Shown in pieces: positions 7,475 to 16,847 of a stretch of DNA of 22,721 nucleotides (the first letter of the stretch is position 1; each line of letters begins with the position of its first letter). The DNA is from Verrucomicrobiota bacterium (GTDB lineage: Bacteria; Verrucomicrobiota; Verrucomicrobiae; Opitutales; CG1-02-43-26): positions 1 through 22,721 of the forward strand of contig JABDAI010000021.1 in the NCBI GenBank assembly GCA_013289195.1. Direction: 5' to 3'. A program made the translations under genes and the position numbers. Below the pieces are notes generated by a model. The model was given only the letters and a program-made list of their open reading frames with translations. It did no database searches and was not told the DNA's origin.

Positions 7475-8838
7475 ACCGCGTTTACATTATCACTTACGGC
7501 TGCCAAATGAATGAAAGAGATTCTGAAGCCGTCGCCGCTATGCTTAGAAACAAAGGCTACTGTATTGTCGATAACGAAGCCGATGCCGATATCATTCTCC
7601 TTAACACTTGCAGCGTGCGCGATCAAGCAGAACAAAAGGCCATCGGAAAGGCAGGCTTTTTACTCCATAGGCGTAAAGAAAAAAACCCAAACTTCATTTT
7701 AGGCATCATGGGCTGCATGGCACAAACTCGAGGCGAAGAACTTGTTGATCGTCTTCCCGACATCGATCTCATCATCGGAACTCAAAAATTCCATCAAGTC
7801 CCCGATCATTTAGACAATATTATTACAACTCTCAAAGCCCAAGGCCCTCGTCCTTCAACTATCATCGACATCGAAGAAGAGCTCGGTTCCCAAAACACCA
7901 TTAGAGAACATACTCCCAATCAAAAGAAAGTCTCAGCATTCGTATCTATCATGCAGGGCTGCAATATGAATTGCACCTATTGCATCGTTCCTCAAACCCG
8001 GGGTGCCGAACGGTCCCGTTCTATTGAACACATCGTAGAAGAAGTCCACGAGCTCGCCGCAAATGGTACCCGTGAAATCAATTTATTAGGACAAATCGTC
8101 ACAAGCTACGGTCGCCGAGAAATTCCCACCAAAAATGGAAAATCTCCCTTCGTCCAACTTATCGAAGCAATAAACGCAATTCCAGGTATCGAACGAATTC
8201 GTTTCACCTCACCACACCCGCGCGGTTTCAAGCAAGACCTCATTGAAGCTTTCCGAGATATCCCAAAACTCTGCGAATACGTCCACCTCCCCCTTCAAAG
8301 CGGTTCCAACCGTATTTTAAAGGCCATGAATCGTCCCTACACCGTAGAACGCTTCCAACAAATTATCGATGATTTGCGCACCATGGTTCCAACAATGCAT
8401 TTTTCCACCGATATCATAGTAGGCTTCCCAGGAGAAACGGAAGAAGACTTCGAACAAACCCGCACCGTATTCGATTCTATCGGCTTCGATATGGCCTATA
8501 TTTTCAAATACAGCCCTCGCAGCGGCACCGAGGCAGAAAAAATGTTAGATCCTATCCCTCAAGAACTCAAGGAAACAAGAAATCAAATTTTATTAGATAT
8601 CCTTCACAAACACTCTCTCAGGCGCAATCAAGAAAGTGTAGATACCATTGAAGAAGTCCTTCTCGAAGGCCCTGCAAAAAAAGGTGAAAACATGTTCACC
8701 GGACGCACCCGTGGCTATAGAAAAGTAATACTAACCGGTGCTGAAAGACTCATTGGTGAACTTGTACCTGTTTCCATTACCCATGTTACAATTTCTGCCT
8801 TATATGGAGAATTGGTCTTATCTGGTGTCAATGCTTAG
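7471..8838 (+). CDS. miaB: tRNA-2-methylthio-N6-dimethylallyladenosine synthase MiaB
   Basis: Radical-SAM methylthiotransferase that converts i6A37 to ms2i6A37 in tRNAs reading UNN codons. 455 residues, normal length. The N-terminal UPF0004 domain has the three cluster-binding cysteines C11 (Y-G-C-Q-M-N), C47 (N-T-C-S-V-R) and C82 (M-G-C-M-A-Q). The radical-SAM domain has C-N-M-N-C-T-Y-C at 164-171, followed by I-V-P. The C-terminal 60 residues form the TRAM domain (G-R-T-R-G-Y-R). The Y-G-C-Q-M-N-E-R-D-S-E start and the I-V-P-Q-T-R-G segment separate it from MtaB and RimO. Its ATG overlaps the stop of the upstream SDR-like gene by 4 bp, so translation is coupled. Confidence 0.96.
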   Translation: MNRVYIITYGCQMNERDSEAVAAMLRNKGYCIVDNEADADIILLNTCSVRDQAEQKAIGKAGFLLHRRKEKNPNFILGIMGCMAQTRGEELVDRLPDIDLIIGTQKFHQVPDHLDNIITTLKAQGPRPSTIIDIEEELGSQNTIREHTPNQKKVSAFVSIMQGCNMNCTYCIVPQTRGAERSRSIEHIVEEVHELAANGTREINLLGQIVTSYGRREIPTKNGKSPFVQLIEAINAIPGIERIRFTSPHPRGFKQDLIEAFRDIPKLCEYVHLPLQSGSNRILKAMNRPYTVERFQQIIDDLRTMVPTMHFSTDIIVGFPGETEEDFEQTRTVFDSIGFDMAYIFKYSPRSGTEAEKMLDPIPQELKETRNQILLDILHKHSLRRNQESVDTIEEVLLEGPAKKGENMFTGRTRGYRKVILTGAERLIGELVPVSITHVTISALYGELVLSGVNA

Positions 8839-8856
8839 ATCTCAATTATAAATAAT

Positions 8857-9342
8857 CTAAGGCTCTTCCGCACGAATCACAACCTCACCCTTTTTTTGAG
8901 GATCAGGAGGATTAGGAGGAATATATTCAAAAGATAATGAAAAAGTAACTATTTGATCGTCAATAGATAAATTAATATTGTTTTTTTCATCATTATTATT
9001 AAACCAGTTAAGAGTATCCGATACTTGTAAATTCTCATTTCCTCCAGACTTCTTTTGATTGATCCCAAAATGATATCGCGAACCATTTTCTAAATAACCT
9101 TCCTTTAAATTATAAAGAGGACTTCCTGTTTGTTTAGAATTAGCCATGATTTTTTTCGGCCCCTTTCCTCCCTCTAATTCAAAAGCAATAAACAAATTAT
9201 TATAATTCGTATCATTTTTAAAAATTACTTTGTCTACACCTTTCTCAGGCCCAGTCTTATAATCTATTTCACCATGAACAATTTTAACTAAAAATAAACA
9301 TGATAAAATAAAAATCAATTCTTTTATTTTCTTATTTCTCAT
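8857..9342 (-). CDS. Small secreted protein, unknown family (intact copy)
   Basis: 161 residues beginning with a clear signal peptide: basic M-R-N-K-K-I-K, a hydrophobic core to about residue 22, then V-H-G as a probable cleavage site. The mature part is polar, Asn/Lys-rich and probably beta-rich, and ends in a Pro-rich tail (Y-I-P-P-N-P-P-D-P). I do not recognise the family. A decayed relative lies on the same strand at 11503-11949: both share F-x-N-x-T-x-Y near the start, a G-Y-x-x-G-x-x-Y-x-x-G-F/F-G block and an aromatic F-x-Y near the end. It is convergent with miaB, with 18 bp between stops. Probably periplasmic or exported. Confidence 0.7.
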   Translation of the reverse strand: MRNKKIKELIFILSCLFLVKIVHGEIDYKTGPEKGVDKVIFKNDTNYNNLFIAFELEGGKGPKKIMANSKQTGSPLYNLKEGYLENGSRYHFGINQKKSGGNENLQVSDTLNWFNNNDEKNNINLSIDDQIVTFSLSFEYIPPNPPDPQKKGEVVIRAEEP

Positions 9343-9420
9343 AAATAATAATAAATCATAAATAATTAAATTACAAATTAAGATAAAATATTTTTATTTA
9401 GAATACACTTATTCAATCTG

Positions 9421-9433
9421 AGTTTCGTTTAAG
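9421..9433. repeat. Left arm of a 13-bp inverted repeat bracketing the IS982 relic and FG-GAP gene
   Basis: AGTTTCGTTTAAG here is the exact reverse complement of CTTAAACGAAACT at 11502-11514. The right arm includes the stop codon of the decayed secreted-protein gene. The pair encloses about 2.07 kb that holds both transposase fragments and the FG-GAP gene. It may mark the limit of an inverted or mobilised segment, or could be chance in AT-rich DNA. Confidence 0.4.
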
Positions 9434-9451
9434 AAAAGCTTGAAAAACAAC

Positions 9452-9478
9452 AAAAAAGGCACCCAAATGTTGGGTACC
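9452..9478 (-). terminator. Rho-independent terminator on the minus strand
   Basis: On the minus strand GGTACCCAA (9478-9470) pairs with TTGGGTGCC (9466-9458) over a 3-base loop, with one G-U wobble, and is followed by six T (9457-9452). It would end transcription from the FG-GAP gene about 220 bp downstream of its stop. The hairpin also sits directly before the ATG of the IS982 relic, so it may belong to the end of that element. Confidence 0.6.
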
Positions 9479-9480
9479 TT

Positions 9481-9659
9481 ATGAATAATTTTGATATCGT
9501 TAGATTATTTTGTGAAGTTGACGACGATAGCGTAGGAAGGCCGAGTTGTCAACTAGCCAAAAGAACGTGAAACGAGATTATCATTAAGCGAAATTACAAC
9601 TATTGTTATCATGTTTCATCATGAGGAGTTCTCTATTTTAAGCTTTATAAAATTTATCA
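9481..9659 (+). mobile_element. IS982-family transposase, N-terminal relic, frameshifted
   Basis: From the ATG at 9481 the frame gives M-N-N-F-D-I-V-R-L-F-C-E-V-D-D, the typical IS982 start (F-C-x-x-D-D). After a +1 shift near 9566 it gives R-L-S-L-S-E-I-T-T-I-V-I-M-F-H-H, the conserved L-S-x-S-E-x-x-T-I-x-I-x-F-H block. The sequence then runs out of similarity. Only about 60 of the family's roughly 280-300 residues remain. The C-terminal end of such a protein lies on the same strand at 11278-11457, so both are probably parts of one disrupted element. This relic accounts for most of the gene-free stretch 9343-9698. Confidence 0.7.
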
Positions 9660-9698
9660 TAAAAAATCACCCTGATAATTAATTACAGTAGCAAGGAT

Positions 9699-11186
9699 TT
9701 ATTTATGTTCTCCAAATATTATATAACCTTGCTTAGCACCCCGACTACCAATTAAAATATCATCTATTCCATCTCCATTCACATCTCCGGCTCCACTTAC
9801 AGAACAACCACTCAAATCACTTGACTTAATGCCATTGATAAAAAACCCATTGGCTCCATCAAGACTAGCAAAATTAATCACTGCAGGCCATGGCTCTTTA
9901 CTACCAAATATTACGTAACTTTGTCCTGCATTGCTACCAACTGATGGAGCCCCAATTAAAATATCATCTATATCATCTCCATTAATATCCCCTGCGCTAC
10001 TCACGGCTGAACCACTGCTACCAGGAGCACGTCCATTCATAGTAAAACCATTACTACCATCAAGATTAGCAAGATTAATCACTGCAGGCCATGATTCTTT
10101 ACTGCCAAACACTATATAGCTTTGGCCAATCTTATTATTAGCACCTGGCGCACCAATTAAGATATCAGGGATGCCATCTCCATTGACATCTCCTGCTCCA
10201 CTGACAGCACTACCACTACGATCATTTGGCTTAACGCCATTGATAGTAAATCCATTACCACCATTAAGACTAGAAAGATTAAAGTGCGCAAACCATGGGT
10301 TTTTCTTGCCAAATACCACATAGCTTTGGCCAATTTTATCATTAGCAAGATCAGCACCAATTAAAATATCAGCTATTCCATCTTCATTGATATCTCCTGC
10401 TCCACTTACAGAATAACCACTATCATCCCCTGCATTGATGCCGGCAATAGTAAACCCATTAACGCCATTAAGACTGAAAAGATCTATTACTGCAGGCCAC
10501 AGCTCTTTATTACCAAATATCACATAACTTTGACCTTTGTAGTTATTAGCACGATAAGCACCGATTAAAATATCATCTATTCCATCTCCATTCACATCTC
10601 CTGCTCCACTTATAGAATAACCACTCCTATCGTCTGGATGAATGCCATCAAGAACAAATCCATTGCTACCATCAAGTTTGGAACAATCTATCACTGCAGG
10701 CCAGGGCTCTTTACTACCAAATACTACACAGGTTTGTCCTGCATTATTAGCATCAAAAAGACCAACTAAAATATCATGGATACCATCTCCATTGAGATCC
10801 CCTGCTCCACTTACAGCGCAATCCCATCCCATTGAAGGGTCAATCCTGAAACCATTACTGCCATTAAGTTTTGAAAAATCTACTACTGCAGCCCATGGAT
10901 TTTCACTACCAAACACTACATAGGCATCACCATACTCAGTCCCTATGGAGATATCATCTATACCATCTCCATTGATATCGCCTACTTTACTTACAGAATA
11001 ACCAAGACCACTAATGGAACGGCTGCTTTGCATAGTAAAACCGTTATTACCATTAATATCCGTTAGGTGAAAGACCATAGGAAAAGTTTCAAATGCATCT
11101 TCGGCATATGTAGCCCCAGCAAAAATGCTAATAAAAGCACTCGTCAAAATAACAACTCTCGTCTTAAACTTAGTAAATCTTTTCAT
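9699..11186 (-). CDS. Secreted FG-GAP repeat protein, predicted seven-bladed beta-propeller
   Basis: 495 residues. The N-terminal signal peptide (M-K-R-F-T-K-F-K, hydrophobic core, A-T-Y-A-E-D) ends near residue 28. The mature protein has seven repeats of about 65 residues. Each carries a calcium-loop core G-D-x-N-G-D-G-I-x-D-I-L-I-G, then Y-V-x-F-G-S-K-x-P-W-P-A-V-I and L-x-G-x-N-G-F. The Ca loop varies slightly in repeat 4 (N-E-D-G) and repeat 6 (N-G-D-D). Seven blades match the integrin-alpha type propeller. Repeats are very alike at DNA level (about 200-bp units), so copy number may change by recombination. No autotransporter or anchoring domain is visible. It lies between two fragments of an IS982 transposase, opposite in strand, which suggests arrival as cargo. 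Adhesion or host surface binding is likely but unproven. Confidence 0.85.
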   Translation of the reverse strand: MKRFTKFKTRVVILTSAFISIFAGATYAEDAFETFPMVFHLTDINGNNGFTMQSSRSISGLGYSVSKVGDINGDGIDDISIGTEYGDAYVVFGSENPWAAVVDFSKLNGSNGFRIDPSMGWDCAVSGAGDLNGDGIHDILVGLFDANNAGQTCVVFGSKEPWPAVIDCSKLDGSNGFVLDGIHPDDRSGYSISGAGDVNGDGIDDILIGAYRANNYKGQSYVIFGNKELWPAVIDLFSLNGVNGFTIAGINAGDDSGYSVSGAGDINEDGIADILIGADLANDKIGQSYVVFGKKNPWFAHFNLSSLNGGNGFTINGVKPNDRSGSAVSGAGDVNGDGIPDILIGAPGANNKIGQSYIVFGSKESWPAVINLANLDGSNGFTMNGRAPGSSGSAVSSAGDINGDDIDDILIGAPSVGSNAGQSYVIFGSKEPWPAVINFASLDGANGFFINGIKSSDLSGCSVSGAGDVNGDGIDDILIGSRGAKQGYIIFGEHK

Positions 11187-11277
11187 AAAAGAATAATATT
11201 AATTGTTCGATATAAACTGAAACAACTATTTATTAATATTTTGTAAGTTGTGCAATCTTTTTTATTGAAATTTGAGT

Positions 11278-11457
11278 ATGAAAAATAAGTTTATTTACTT
11301 ACAAGACAAGCTATTACTCAGAAAGCGTTGTATCATCGAAACCGTCAATGATCAGTTAAAAAATATTTCTCAGATTAAACTATTCTCGTCATAGAAGTGT
11401 ACCTAATTTTATGATCAACTTGATTAGTGATATTATTGCTTATATGAAACAACCTTA
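11278..11457 (+). mobile_element. IS982-family transposase, C-terminal relic, frameshifted
   Basis: From 11278 the frame reads M-K-N-K, then [24 protein letters not shown], the strongly conserved end of IS982 transposases. After a frameshift near 11377 it continues [22 protein letters not shown] and stops at 11457. Same strand as the N-terminal relic at 9481. This is the content of the otherwise empty 11187-11502 region. Confidence 0.8.
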
Positions 11458-11501
11458 AAAGCCCTCTGTTCAACACGAATTCTTGCCAATAGCTATTATT
11501 C

Positions 11502-11514
11502 CTTAAACGAAACT
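11502..11514. repeat. Right arm of the 13-bp inverted repeat
   Basis: CTTAAACGAAACT, exact reverse complement of 9421-9433. It covers the end of the decayed secreted-protein gene. Confidence 0.4.
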
Positions 11515-11949
11515 AAAGTATTCAACAACAATTTCAACCGATTTAGGATCAGGTGAATATTTAAATTTTACTGTTAGTTTTTTTTCAAAAAAATTCCCTT
11601 CAAATATTTTAAAATCATGATTATAGGTATTATCAGACGACCACTGTATTGTATAGAAATTTCGTGAACTTGGATCAGGTAAACGGGAATTGGGATCTCC
11701 AAATCCTAACACATATCCTGTTCCTGAGACTCAATAACCTAGTCCTAAATTTGTACAAACTTTTCTACCTCCTCACCATTAATTCCTTCTATTTTTCCCG
11801 GTGTTTCTCCTTCACTTGAATTAAAAATAATATAAAGCGACTGTATTCCGTCTTATTTTGAAAACTTATACCAAATCTTATTTTCCCCGACAAAGGCTAT
11901 AACGAAAAATAATATTCAGATTCAAGCTTGCCAAAAACAAAAACTTCAT
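11503..11949 (-). pseudogene. Decayed paralogue of the secreted-protein gene at 8857-9342
   Basis: The longest intact piece (GTG at 11712 to stop 11503, 69 residues) reads V-L-G-F-G-D-P-N and ends F-K-Y-S-P-D-P-K-S-V-E-I-V-V-E-Y-F. This parallels the C-terminal F-E-Y-I-P-P-N-P-P of the intact copy. Upstream, an in-frame TGA (about 11729-11731) is followed by V-S-G-T-G-Y. Before that, in other frames, come L-G-L-G-Y, N-S-S-E-G-E-T-P-G-K-I and F-Q-N-K-T-E-Y-S-R-F-I, in the same order as in the intact protein (F-K-N-D-T-N-Y-N-N-L-F-I, G-P-K-K-I, L-K-E-G-Y). An ATG at 11949 followed by K-F-L-F-L-A-S-L would be the old signal peptide. At least three frame breaks mean it is not functional. Exact limits are approximate. 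Confidence 0.65.
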
Positions 11950-11976
11950 TAAAAGTACTTTTGTTTAGTTTCACAC

Positions 11977-13286
<1,310 letters not shown>

Positions 13287-13331
13287 CTTTCATCAATAAA
13301 TTCACACCTATTAATAACTCATGAGCAAACC

Positions 13332-14177
13332 TCACGAATTTCCATAAAGTGCTTTCAATAAAAGACTTAAACGCTCCTTCATTACCCTGCGATCAACAAT
13401 TTGGTCGATTAAACCGTGCTGCAGCAGAAATTCCGATGTCTGAAATCCTTCCGGTAAATCCTTTCGAGTCGTTTCCTTAATAATACGTGGTCCAGCAAAA
13501 CCAATTAATGCTCCTGGTTCTGCTAAAATGATATCTCCTAAGGAAGCAAAACTTGCCATAACCCCTGCCATTGTTGGATTTGTTAAGACAGAAATAAAAG
13601 GCAATTTTACTTCAGAAAGACGAGCAAGAGCCGCAGAGGTCTTCGCCATTTGCATAAGACTCAGTATTCCCTCATACATTCGAGCTCCCCCTGAAGCAGA
13701 AACAATAACCACAGGTATTTTGAGTTCTGCTGCCCTTTCAATAGCGCGAGTAATCTTCTCTCCAACCACAGACCCCATACTAGCGCCCAAAAATCGGAAG
13801 TCCATCACTGCAATACTCACAGGAATACCATCAATTGCCCCCATACCGCTGACAACTGCGTCATTCAAACCTGTCTTCTTCTTATTCTCAGCTATTTTAT
13901 TTAAGTAAGAAGATACTCCCTTGAATTGCAGAGGATCACCCGAAACAAGATTTTCATCCTTTTCCTCAAAACTCCCCTCATCGAGTAAAAGCTTCATCCG
14001 AGCGTTCGCATCCAAAGGGAAATGATAACCGCTCTTGGGAACAACCATCCAATTCTCTTTTAATTGCTTGTTATAAATAATTTCGCCAGAAATGGGACAT
14101 TTTGTCCATAAATCTCTCGGAATATCCTTCTTTTTAACTGTCAATGTCGAATACTGTGGTTTACTGAAAAGTGCCAT
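13332..14177 (-). CDS. accD: Acetyl-CoA carboxylase carboxyltransferase subunit beta
   Basis: Beta subunit of the carboxyltransferase that makes malonyl-CoA for fatty-acid synthesis, working with AccA. 281 residues, normal length. Crotonase-type core with [11 protein letters not shown] (oxyanion region), L-S-V/[15 protein letters not shown] and G-F-A-G-P-R-I-I. The N-terminal zinc ribbon is abnormal. The family pattern C-x2-C...C-x2-C is C27, S30, V46, S49, so only one of four zinc ligands remains, although the surrounding residues (L-W-T-K-C-P, P-K-S-G-Y-H) are kept. It lies 7 bp downstream of comF and upstream of folC. Start ATG 14177 gives the expected M-A-L-F. Confidence 0.95.
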   Translation of the reverse strand: MALFSKPQYSTLTVKKKDIPRDLWTKCPISGEIIYNKQLKENWMVVPKSGYHFPLDANARMKLLLDEGSFEEKDENLVSGDPLQFKGVSSYLNKIAENKKKTGLNDAVVSGMGAIDGIPVSIAVMDFRFLGASMGSVVGEKITRAIERAAELKIPVVIVSASGGARMYEGILSLMQMAKTSAALARLSEVKLPFISVLTNPTMAGVMASFASLGDIILAEPGALIGFAGPRIIKETTRKDLPEGFQTSEFLLQHGLIDQIVDRRVMKERLSLLLKALYGNS

Positions 14178-14184
14178 AATGAAT

Positions 14185-14931
14185 TTATCCGTGTCCTAAA
14201 GTTAGTATATGAATATTTTTTGCGCCATTCTCTTTGAGAACATTTGCGCACGCATTCAAGGTTGCTCCTGTTGTGAATACATCATCGATTATTACATATC
14301 TTAAAGCACCATTAATAACAGCTTTTGAGGATAAAGCAAATGCATTTTTCACATTCTTTTGCCGCAAATCCCTACCCAAATAAGTCTGAGTAGCCGTTTT
14401 TTTGACCCGTTTTAATAGCTCGACCACCTTAGCACCTCGTGCTTCTTTAGCAAAACTCTCGGCTAAAAGAAAACTTTGATTAAACCCACGTCTTCTCATT
14501 TTACTTCTGTGCAAGGGTACAGGAACTAAAATCGCATCCTCTAAAAATTCAATATATCCTGGCATGCGCTTTACCAATTTAACGATATCAGGCAATAAAT
14601 GAAAACCCTTATGATATTTAAACTCATGCACTAATTTTTTCCCAGGTCCTTTCAAAACAAAAGCCGTCTTTCCAGATAAAAAAACAAATTTGGAATCTTT
14701 GCATTTAGGACAAACACGCTGACCCTGCACTTCTCCAGCAAAAGGATATCCACACATTAAACATGCAGGATCTTTCGCCCAAATCATTTCATTAATACTT
14801 TGATCGGATAAATATCTATAGTCACTTTCCGATCTTAATATAGCTCCACTATTCAAACACTCTCTTGAATAAAAAAAATCTAAAATCTCTTTTCCAAGTA
14901 ATTTTAAACGACTTTTAAAATCTAAATTCAT
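14185..14931 (-). CDS. comF: ComF-family phosphoribosyltransferase-like protein
   Basis: 248 residues. An N-terminal zinc-finger-like segment C-L-M-C-G-Y-P-F, then C-P-K-C-K. The central part has [19 protein letters not shown], diagnostic for ComF/GntX proteins. The C-terminal PRPP-binding loop is [12 protein letters not shown]. Members take part in DNA uptake in naturally competent bacteria, but many occur outside competence. It is first gene of comF-accD-folC. Only 7 bp separate it from accD. Upstream, the intergenic region is shared with the divergent abiE operon. Confidence 0.9.
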   Translation of the reverse strand: MNLDFKSRLKLLGKEILDFFYSRECLNSGAILRSESDYRYLSDQSINEMIWAKDPACLMCGYPFAGEVQGQRVCPKCKDSKFVFLSGKTAFVLKGPGKKLVHEFKYHKGFHLLPDIVKLVKRMPGYIEFLEDAILVPVPLHRSKMRRRGFNQSFLLAESFAKEARGAKVVELLKRVKKTATQTYLGRDLRQKNVKNAFALSSKAVINGALRYVIIDDVFTTGATLNACANVLKENGAKNIHILTLGHG

Positions 14932-14980
14932 TAGACTTCTTTAAAATCCAAGTATTCGATATTTAGCAAGAAAAAATTTA

Positions 14981-15010
14981 TGGTAGAAAAATAGTATAGT
15001 TTTTCTACCA
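14981..15010. promoter_or_regulatory. Operator palindrome 1 between comF and abiEi
   Basis: Perfect 11-bp arms TGGTAGAAAAA/TTTTTCTACCA with an 8-base centre. The arm core GGTAGAAA is shared with palindrome 2, 50 bp downstream (repeat-start spacing). AbiEi antitoxins repress their own operon by binding inverted repeats, which is the likely role here. It may also affect comF, whose start is about 50 bp away. Confidence 0.65.
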
Positions 15011-15020
15011 AATAAAAAAT

Positions 15021-15066
15021 TTGACAATTATGGTAGAAAAATAGTACATTATTTCTACCATAATTG
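15021..15066 (+). promoter_or_regulatory. abiE promoter overlapped by operator palindrome 2
   Basis: TTGACA (15021-15026) and TACATT (15045-15050) are 18 bp apart. Perfect 15-bp palindrome arms CAATTATGGTAGAAA (15025-15039) and TTTCTACCATAATTG (15052-15066) surround the -10. A bound repressor would block RNA polymerase directly, fitting antitoxin autoregulation. The predicted start site leaves about 15 bases before the ATG at 15073. Confidence 0.7.
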
Positions 15067-15072
15067 AGTATT

Positions 15073-15669
15073 ATGAATAAAATATTTACCAGAATAATTA
15101 GTAACGGACGCGGATGGGTGTTTACACCAAGAGATTTTTTAGATCTTGGATCGCGTGTTGCCGTCGACCATGCTCTTTCAAGATTGTGCTCTCAAAAAAA
15201 AATCCGAAGACTGAAAAGAGGTATTTATTATTATCCCAAAGAAAATCCTAAAATAGGTATTTTAAGTCCGAACCCTTATAATATTGCCAAAGCTGTAGCA
15301 AAAAAGAAAAATATCAAACTTCAGGTATCTGGAGCCTACAGCGCGAATCTCTTGGGCCTTACCGAACAAATCCCTGCAAAAATAGTATTTCTAACAGATG
15401 GTAATCCTCAAATAATACATGTGGGCAATATAGAAATTCAATTCAAACACCTACGTCCCAGTGGTTTAATTGGGGCAGGAAGTTTATCAGGAACAGTTAT
15501 ACAAGCCATAAAATATTTAGGTAAAGATAATATGAATTCCGATATCATCCAAAAGATAAGAAAGCAAATTGTTGAAAAAGAAAAAATTGAACTCAATAAT
15601 TATAAATTTGACCTACCAGGTTGGATGCAACCTATAATAGACCAAATAATCAAAAATAACTCGAAATGA
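15073..15669 (+). CDS. AbiEi-type antitoxin (DUF6088), type IV toxin-antitoxin
   Basis: 198 residues from the ATG at 15073. A TTG at 15064 would add three residues but lies inside the operator arm, so I prefer the ATG. The N-terminal winged helix includes G-W-V-F-T-P-R-D-F, then L-S-R-L-C-S-Q-K-K-I-R-R-L-K-R-G-I-Y-Y-Y-P, the signature of AbiEi/DUF6088 antitoxins. The rest is the antitoxin/regulatory domain (A-Y-S-A-N-L-L-G-L; V-F-L-T-D-G). Such proteins repress their promoter and neutralise AbiEii without direct complex formation. The stop overlaps the toxin start (ATGA at 15666-15669). Two palindromes in the promoter region are the expected targets. Confidence 0.85.
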   Translation: MNKIFTRIISNGRGWVFTPRDFLDLGSRVAVDHALSRLCSQKKIRRLKRGIYYYPKENPKIGILSPNPYNIAKAVAKKKNIKLQVSGAYSANLLGLTEQIPAKIVFLTDGNPQIIHVGNIEIQFKHLRPSGLIGAGSLSGTVIQAIKYLGKDNMNSDIIQKIRKQIVEKEKIELNNYKFDLPGWMQPIIDQIIKNNSK

Positions 15670-16709
15670 TTAATAATTTCTTAAACCTATCTAGTGAAGA
15701 TCGAAGAGACATCATTTTAGAAACTTCTACATTAAAAAGAGTCAGTCCAGTAATTATTGAAAAGGATTTTTGGGTTTGCTGGACATTAAATCAAATAGCC
15801 AATATGCCAAAGATTCGAGAAAGTATTACTTTTAAAGGTGGCACATCTCTTTCAAAAGTTTTCAATTTGATAAATCGTTTTTCTGAAGATATAGATTTAG
15901 CTTTCCAACGTTCTTATTTAGGTTTTGGAGGCGATAAAGAACCAGAAAAAGGAACAACTAAAAAACAAATTGAAAAAAGAATTGAAGATTTAAGTGAAGC
16001 TTGTAAAGAAGAAGTACGTAATAGGTTCATGCCTGCGCTCCAAGAAAAATTTCGCGAAAAACTTGAACTTCCTCAGGATGCATATACCTGGGAGTTAAAA
16101 ATTGATGAACTAGATCCTCAAACAATTCTTTTTTTCTATCCAAGAACTATTGATATGGATTTAGACAATTACATACAGCCTGTAATTAAAATAGAAATGG
16201 GTTCTCGATCTGACGATTGGCCGGTTATAGATGGTCTAATCATTTCATATATAGAAGAGTCTTTTAAACACCTTTTCACCTATACTCCTATTTGGATAAG
16301 GACACTTTCTGTCGAGAGGACCTTTTGGGAAAAAGCAACAATACTTCATGCAGAATTTCATAGACCTGATGGGAAAATGCCAGCAATTCGAAGTTCGCGT
16401 CATTATTACGATCTTCATCAAATGCATCTTAATAATGTTTCATCAACTGCTTTAGAAAATATAGATCTTCTTGATAGGGTTGCAAAGCACAAAAGCATAT
16501 TTTTTCGTTCTAGTTGGGCAAAATATGAAGAAGCTATGATTGGAACTCTTCGTTTAGTTCCAAAACCTCAGCGGATAGCCGAACTCAAGCACGACTACAT
16601 AAAAATGCAAGAAATGTTTTTTGGAGATCGTCCTTCGTTCGAAGATATCATGGACTCCTTATCTAGCTTGGAGCAGATGATCAATCAACCATTACAAATC
16701 ACAATTTAA
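15666..16709 (+). CDS. AbiEii/AbiGii nucleotidyltransferase toxin
   Basis: 347 residues. The DNA-polymerase-beta-type nucleotidyltransferase core is intact: F-K-G-G-T-S-L-S-K (56-64) and R-F-S-E-D-I-D-L (71-78), whose two Asp are the metal ligands. The S-V-E-R-T-F-W-E-K-A motif typical of AbiEii is near residue 219. Toxins of this family stop growth by NTP transfer, for some members onto tRNA acceptor ends, and several protect against phage. The ATG overlaps the antitoxin stop. A second, truncated copy of the last 27 codons lies at 17308-17388. A strong hairpin terminator follows. Confidence 0.92.
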   Translation: MINNFLNLSSEDRRDIILETSTLKRVSPVIIEKDFWVCWTLNQIANMPKIRESITFKGGTSLSKVFNLINRFSEDIDLAFQRSYLGFGGDKEPEKGTTKKQIEKRIEDLSEACKEEVRNRFMPALQEKFREKLELPQDAYTWELKIDELDPQTILFFYPRTIDMDLDNYIQPVIKIEMGSRSDDWPVIDGLIISYIEESFKHLFTYTPIWIRTLSVERTFWEKATILHAEFHRPDGKMPAIRSSRHYYDLHQMHLNNVSSTALENIDLLDRVAKHKSIFFRSSWAKYEEAMIGTLRLVPKPQRIAELKHDYIKMQEMFFGDRPSFEDIMDSLSSLEQMINQPLQITI

Positions 16710-16718
16710 TTGCATACC

Positions 16719-16774
16719 AAAAGCGGGAGACTAAATTAAAGTTTTCTCCCAACTTTCAGTGTTCGCTTTTTTTT
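16719..16774. terminator. Bidirectional terminator after the abiE operon
   Basis: Outer arms AAAAGCG (16719-16725)/CGCTTTT (16764-16770) and an inner stem GGGAGA/TCTCCC (16725-16730, 16745-16750) are followed by more T. A-rich on one side and T-rich on the other, it can serve abiEii and the convergent small gene. A diverged copy is at about 17412-17467; its inner stem carries a compensatory change (GGAAG/CTTCC). Confidence 0.65.
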
Positions 16775-16847
16775 GTGTAAAATAAAGATTGAATGCCAGA
16801 TTAAGTCTCATCCAAACAATCAACTTATTTTAGACGTGTTGACATTA

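Noticed and set aside
8834..8861. CTTAGAT/ATCTAAG hairpin between miaB and the secreted gene as a terminator
   Set aside because: Only 7 bp with a 14-base loop, no GC-rich stem and no T-tract.
10642..10923. Plus-strand frames inside the FG-GAP gene (also 9931-10119)
   Set aside because: Repetitive shadows of the propeller repeats. The minus-strand frame has a signal peptide and seven regular repeats.
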